Shown here: positions 60,111 to 64,000 of the stretch, piece after piece
How the letters are laid out: every line of letters starts with the position of its first letter
How positions within the stretch are numbered: position 1 is the first letter of the stretch
Assembly (NCBI GenBank): GCA_905221605.1
Contig: CAJNDS010002183.1
Location: 368,501 to 432,500 of the forward strand
Length of the DNA: 64,000 nt
Direction of reading: 5' to 3'
Source: Symbiodinium natans
Taxonomy: Eukaryota; Sar; Dinophyceae; Suessiales; Symbiodiniaceae
Translations under genes and position numbers: made by a program
The notes under the pieces: model-generated
Seen by the model: only the letters and a program-made list of their open reading frames with translations
The model's database searches: none
Told to the model about the DNA's origin: nothing

Positions 60111-60279
60111 TCTTGGGGCTTTGGGGGGTTTTGGGTGCTTTAGGGGTTTAAGGGTTTGGGGGTTAGGGTTCAGGGTGCTTAGGAAGGTTGGGCTTCGCTT
60201 CTAAACACCCTTTCCCCCAACAACCTCCCTTTTACCTGCAAGTACTTGCAAGTTGGTGTCTGACGAACCTGGGTCCTAA

Positions 60280-60378
60280 TCCTTACCTGGGACTATATAC
60301 CTGCTTCTGGGTCTCTACCTACTTGTACTCATGAAGTTAGGGGTAGTTGCTAAGCTGTAGATAAAGGAGCATCAGGGA
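60280..60378. mobile_element. family E element (diverged)
   Basis: CCTGGGACTATATACC at the left; the middle GTAGTTGCTAAGCTGTAGAT and the end GGAGCATCAGGG resemble family E but the right terminus is decayed. Confidence 0.45.
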
Positions 60379-60385
60379 AAGCACC

Positions 60386-60968
60386 CTGAACCCTGAACCC
60401 TAAACCCTGAACCCTGAACCCTGAACCCTGAACCCTGAACCCTGAACCCTGAACCCTGAACCCTGAACCCTGAACCCTGAACCCTGAACCCTAAACCCTA
60501 AACCCTAAACCCTAAACCCAAACCCTAAACCCTAAACCCTAAAACCCTGAACCCTGAACCCTGAACCCTGAACCCTGAACCCTGAACCCTGAACCCCAAC
60601 CCTAAACCCTAAAGCCCCGCCAATCCTGTTGGTTCCAAGGTGCTGCGGTAGATCCTGACATCCAGGAGCGCGCAGCGATGGCGGTCTCTGCAGTGAGTAT
60701 ATCTATCGCGGGGCTTGCCATACGAGACCCCAAAACCTCCATTGTCAGTTAATTACACCGAAGATCCTCAGCCTAAACCTCTAAAGCAACCCCTAAACCC
60801 CTGCAGTAGGTTTATAGGGTTTAGGGTTTAGGGTTTTAGGGTTCAGGGTTCAGGGTTTAGGGTTTAGGGTTTAGGGTTTAGGGTTTAGGGTCCCTAAACC
60901 CCAATCCCCAATCCCCAATCCCCAAACCCCAAACCCCAAACCCTAAACCCTAAACCCCAAACTCAAAA
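60386..60968. repeat. CCCTGAA variant tract and mixed telomere-type tracts
   Basis: 60,386-60,615 is mostly CCCTGAA with a CCCTAAA core. After a short exon-like stretch (60,642-60,693), TTTAGGG (60,811-60,890) turns into CCCTAAA/CCCCAAA at about 60,891 to 60,968. Confidence 0.9.
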
Positions 60969-61107
60969 CCCTAAACCGGGTTTAGGAGTCACATCTCCCG
61001 GCAGTCCTAAGACCCGCGGACCTGGACAGGGGCTGCACCTCGCCAGCGTTCAACTCTCTGAGGGGAAGGCCCCGGCACGCCGTTTGCTTCGGGCTGCCCC
61101 GGGTTTA

Positions 61108-61275
61108 GGGTTGAGTCTAGGGTTTGGTTCAGGGTTTAGGGCTAGTTTAGGGTTAGCCCAGGGTTTGGGGTTTAGGGTTTAGGGTTAGTTCAGGGTTTAG
61201 GGCTAGTGGGCTAGTTTAGGGTTTAGGGTGAGTTTAGGGTTTAGGATTAGTTTAGGGCTTAGGGTGTAGAGGTCA
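61108..61275. repeat. higher-order TTTAGGG variant tract
   Basis: TTTAGGG units interspersed with AGGGTTAGTTCAGGG and AGGGCTAGTTTAGGG give a longer repeating pattern of 20-30 bases. Confidence 0.8.
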
Positions 61276-61518
61276 CGCTTTCGGGGTTTCGAGTTCTGGG
61301 GTTCAGGGCTGAGAGTTTAGGTCGCAACCAGAGTTCCGATTGCCCAGCAGCCTGCCCTAAACCCTAAAACCCTAGCAACCCGCAAAACCCTAAAGTCCTA
61401 ACACCCAGAACCCCTAACAACCCTAAAACCCTAACAACCCTAACAACCCCCAAACCCCTAAAACCCTTCAAAACCTTAAACCCTCGGGCCCTCGGCCTGC
61501 AGTAGTAGGGTGCCAGTC

Positions 61519-61710
61519 GTACTTGGAGGTTCATGGCACTTCTTATCTTTCTCAACAACGACTGGACGTATAACCCAATTATAACCACATTAGGGCACTT
61601 CAGGGGCTTATCAGGGGTTATAAGTACAGTTATAATTGGCTAAGAAGTACTCTAAACCCTAAACCCTAAAGCCTAAACCTTAGGCCCTAAACCCTAAACC
61701 CTCCAAGTAG
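61519..61710. mobile_element. family D element with internal CCCTAAA
   Basis: GTACTTGGAGGTTCATGGCA at the left, CCTCCAAGTAG at the right (GT...AG). About 45 bp of CCCTAAA-type repeat sit close to the right end, interrupting the conserved GTACCATGAACC part. Confidence 0.7.
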
Positions 61711-62130
61711 TAGGGTGCTAACGGCGGGCAGCGCAGGCGCGCAGCAGCAAGCAGCCGGCTGTGGCAGGACCTCAGGGAGGTTGAGGGTTTAGGGTTGAAG
61801 GTTCAACTAGGGTTTAGGGTTTAGGGTTTAGGGTGAAAGGGCGTCAGGAAAGTTAGGAATTCTAAGCTCTGTTGAACCAAAGGTGCAGGTAAAGGGCTTC
61901 GGCATGTCTGCCACACTGCAGGACCAGCTTTGGGCGATCCTACAACGCGTGGACCTCAGCAAAACGGTCCCCTAGAATCATCAGTGTTAGGGATCCTTTT
62001 TACTTTTTGGGTTATGGGCTTTGCTATATATGAACAAAAATTATCCTTTTTTCTTCCTAGGGGAACAGGGATTAAGGTCCGATGATGCAGGAATTTAGGG
62101 GAGTTGAGGGTTAAGGCCCTACCTGGCTGG

Positions 62131-62217
62131 GACCCTCTTTACCTACAGTCTTATGGGTTATACCTACTAAGTAAGGGTAATTGCTATTAAACTGTAGGTA
62201 AATAGAGTCCCAGGTAG
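62131..62217. mobile_element. family E element
   Basis: TGGGACCCTCTTTACCTACAG at the left and CTGTAGGTAAATAGAGTCCCA at the right are near-perfect inverted repeats of about 20 bases, the clearest family E copy. Confidence 0.75.
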
Positions 62218-62427
62218 GGCTCAAAGAGGCTAAGGATGTTGAAGGGGGTGTTGGGGTCTTGAGTCTTCCAGTTCCTTGCGCATCGTGCGCAAGCGAGTGT
62301 GCTGAGGAAGCCGACCGGGCGTCCACCGCAGTCTGTGTGCCAGCCTGATGTGAAGCCGCGCGTCGATTGCTGTGGCCTCAGTTGTGCATCACCAGCAGCC
62401 CTTCCGTTTTCTTTGTTTTTTGCCAAC

Positions 62428-62533
62428 ATGGGGGTTTCCGATATTAGGGGTACCATTTTGGGGTCCTTCTTATAATAAGGGAATCCTATTTGTGTGGGGG
62501 TCTATTCCCTTATTTTCGTAAACCCCACATCTG
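62428..62533. mobile_element. short inverted-repeat element, family G
   Basis: ATGGGGGTTTCCGATATTAGG at the left and CCTTATTTTCGTAAACCCCAC at the right are inverted with mismatches. This is the clearest family G copy. Confidence 0.65.
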
Positions 62534-62885
62534 ACTTCGACTGGCTTTCCTAGGTTGGCGGCCAGGTGAAGCAGGACGCCGTGCGTCGCAACAAGGCTGC
62601 TGCATCCTGGGTGCAGCACTTTAAGAGCTCCCGAAACCCTAGGCCCTAAACCCTAAACCCTGGCACTGTGGTGCAGGCAAAGACGCACCATCCGATGCTG
62701 CAAAGCCAGAGGCTGCGATCGAGCGTTGTGCGAACTGATGCTTTCACCTGCCTCCTCACCGGGCGTGCAGGTTTCCACCGTCTTCCGCCTGAAGCCTCAA
62801 GCTCAAATCCTCCACCTTAGCCCGCAACGCAAACCGCCCAAACCTAAATGAACATCTAAGCCCAAAATCCTGAGCAGTCAGCCCT

Positions 62886-63020
62886 CACTTGGAGGTTCAT
62901 GGTACTTATTAACCCAATTATAGGGGTCCAATCGTGGCCATATTAGTGCACTTAAAGGGATTGTAAGTGGTTGTAAGTGCAGGGTTCTGTATGCCATTGT
63001 TACCATGAACCTCCAAGCAG
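62886..63020. mobile_element. family D element
   Basis: CTTGGAGGTTCATGGTACTT at the left and TACCATGAACCTCCAAGCAG at the right are near-perfect inverted repeats, and it ends in CAG. Confidence 0.75.
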
Positions 63021-63189
63021 CCCTACATGCCCTGAGCCCTACAACCCTACAACCCTGAACCCAAACCCTAAACCCTAGACCCCAAACCCCAAACCCTAAA
63101 CCCCACAGCCCCGATGCCAGGAGAAAGGCCGCCGAACATCTCAAGTCCGCGCGCCCGAAGTGGCGGAAGCCTCAGAGGACCCGTCTTCC

Positions 63190-63341
63190 CTGCCTGGGAC
63201 TCTGTTTGGTTTAGGGTTTAGGGTTTTGGGTTTGGTTTTGGTTTTAGGAGATTACCTACAGTTTAAGTAGTAATTACCCTTAATTAGTACCCTTAATTAG
63301 TAGGCATACCCCCTAAAACTGTAGGTAAAGAGGGTCCCAGC
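63190..63341. mobile_element. family E element with internal TTTAGGG
   Basis: The outer ends TGCCTGGGACTCTGTT and AGAGGGTCCCAGCT are inverted, with ACCTACAGTTTAAGTAG inside pairing with AAAACTGTAGGTAAAG. A TTTAGGG run (63,209-63,250) splits the left arm. Confidence 0.65.
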
Positions 63342-63872
63342 TAAGTTGCGGGTTGTTAGGGTTTAGAGTTTTCGCCCCTGGGATGTTCTGTATTTTCCCT
63401 TGGGTCAGCTTATGTAGGAACAACTTTTCGGAGGGCTTACATGTCCATCCTAACAGCATCATGTGGATTTGGGGCCTGGAAGGGGGGGGGGGGGCTGGCA
63501 TGCAATTTCTTACAACCGAACCCCTCAACCCTGCAAACCCAAACCCTACAACCCTAGGGGAGACCGAACCAAAACTTCTTCCCAGGCGCCTGTTCCGCGG
63601 CAGGCGACGAAGCCCAGATCCCAGGATATCCCCCCAAAGAACCTTCTCTCAAAGGGGTTTGGGGCCCCTAAACCCTACTCCCCAAACTCTAGACCCTAAA
63701 CCCTAAAACCCTTAGGGCTTAGGATTCTCCCTCATCCCCAAGAATCCAAGGCTCTCGGAGTGGTTTGGAGACCTTGTGTATGGTGTTGCCGGCGTGGCTG
63801 TGCTCCCGCCCCCGACCCTGGGCCTGTCAGCTTGTCCGTCTGCTCCCGAAAGCCAAAACCCTATGTAAATTC

Positions 63873-63972
63873 GTAGACCCCTTAAGAGCTATCTTTTTTG
63901 GGTTGGTTATTCATATAAATCCGAAAAAGTCTTAAAGATACTACACCTATTGAGGTTCCAAGGGGAGTATAG
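63873..63972. mobile_element. introner-like element, family B
   Basis: Starts GTAGACCCCTTAAGAGC and ends GAGGTTCCAAGGGGAGTATAG, GT...AG, about 100 bp. The 3' end matches the 5,902-6,007 intron and 663-784. No exon context can be read at the window edge. Confidence 0.6.
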
Positions 63973-64000
63973 AAATCCCTAAGCCCTAAAACCATTAAAA

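Larger units (their letters stand above)
45772..60120. repeat. higher-order tandem array carrying four PPPDE gene copies
   Basis: Blocks recur in the same order: GGATTTCGGGGTTTTGC (45,778; 49,490; 55,489), GACGAAGAAACTCTTGTAAGG (46,310; 49,808; 55,808), a family E element (46,851; 50,290; 56,286), a tract with TTTTGATCTTAGCCCCCAAC (47,530; 50,899; 56,930), then the PPPDE gene. Gene starts are at 48,031, 51,401, 53,986 and 57,431. Copies 1 and 3 share two inverted duplications, while 2 and 4 share an intact gene and a long 3' flank. A roughly 6-kb two-gene block was therefore probably duplicated as a unit, with the upstream part of copy 3 lost at a junction near 53,710. Confidence 0.85.
60642..63185 (+). 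other. unidentified exons
   Basis: 60,642-60,693 reads AAVDPDIQERAAMAVSA and ends at a consensus-like GTGAGT donor. About 61,888-61,975 reads MSATLQDQLWAILQRVDLSK. About 62,555-62,630 reads GGQVKQDAVRRNKAAASWVQ. About 62,680-62,770 reads HPMLQSQRLRSSVVRTDAFT. About 63,115-63,180 reads ARRKAAEHLKSARPKWRK. Each begins after an AG and is basic and helix-prone. They may belong to one gene. The family is unknown. Confidence 0.4.

Noticed and set aside
62111-62456. Minus-strand open frames across 62,111-62,456
   Set aside because: They run through a family E element, so continuity is accidental.

Overview
This window looks like nuclear DNA of a eukaryotic alga, most probably a dinoflagellate. Protein-coding information lies in many short exons (about 35-150 bases). 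All recognisable exons are on the + strand. Introns start with GC as well as GT. The whole window is peppered with plant-type telomere repeats (TTTAGGG/CCCTAAA) at internal positions. At least eleven families of short AT-richer inverted-repeat elements of about 85-180 bp are scattered through it. Several of these coincide exactly with introns ('introners'). Organism and lineage are inference; the telomere unit, GC-AG introns and introners are seen directly.

Layout. 1-5,600: exon fragments of unidentified genes, including a possible multi-pass membrane protein (about 1-1,240). 5,627-7,440: an unidentified coiled-coil protein with one intron (5,902-6,007) that is a clean introner. 8,333-12,987: a gene resembling the AsaB/CmcJ/NvfI hydroxylase-desaturase family. 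13,400-15,000: a 0.8 kb ACT/CTA microsatellite. 15,022-about 19,030: a GDT1/TMEM165 (UPF0016) cation transporter with both E-x-G-D signature motifs. 19,500-24,400: unidentified exon-like pieces. 24,494-33,249: an inosine/uridine-type nucleoside hydrolase in about 13 exons. 33,500-38,200: unidentified exons, partly coiled coil, plus an AT-rich island. About 38,500-41,044: Mediator subunit 31 (MED31), whose last three introns are three different introners and whose frame stays open across them. 41,200-45,800: unidentified exons and triplet repeats. 45,772-60,120: a tandem array holding four copies of an intronless PPPDE/DeSI-like cysteine isopeptidase gene. Copies 2 and 4 are intact; copies 1 and 3 are broken by inverted duplications. 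60,200-64,000: further unidentified exons and introners.

The most interesting structural signal is how telomere-type tracts sit in introns. In several introns of the GDT1 and nucleoside hydrolase genes a TTTAGGG tract follows the 5' splice site and a CCCTAAA tract precedes the 3' splice site. The two intron ends are therefore complementary in the pre-mRNA and could pair to loop the intron out. Other tracts lie inside introners, and two are flanked by direct repeats of host sequence, which suggests insertion. A second striking signal is the pair of independent perfect palindromes with 46-nt arms in the broken PPPDE copies.

The genes do not form an obvious pathway. They look like ordinary neighbours on one strand: a transporter, a nucleoside salvage enzyme, a transcription co-regulator and a tandem ubiquitin/SUMO-type protease. 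Exon boundaries were deduced by eye from protein-family continuity and splice dinucleotides, and no alignment was run.
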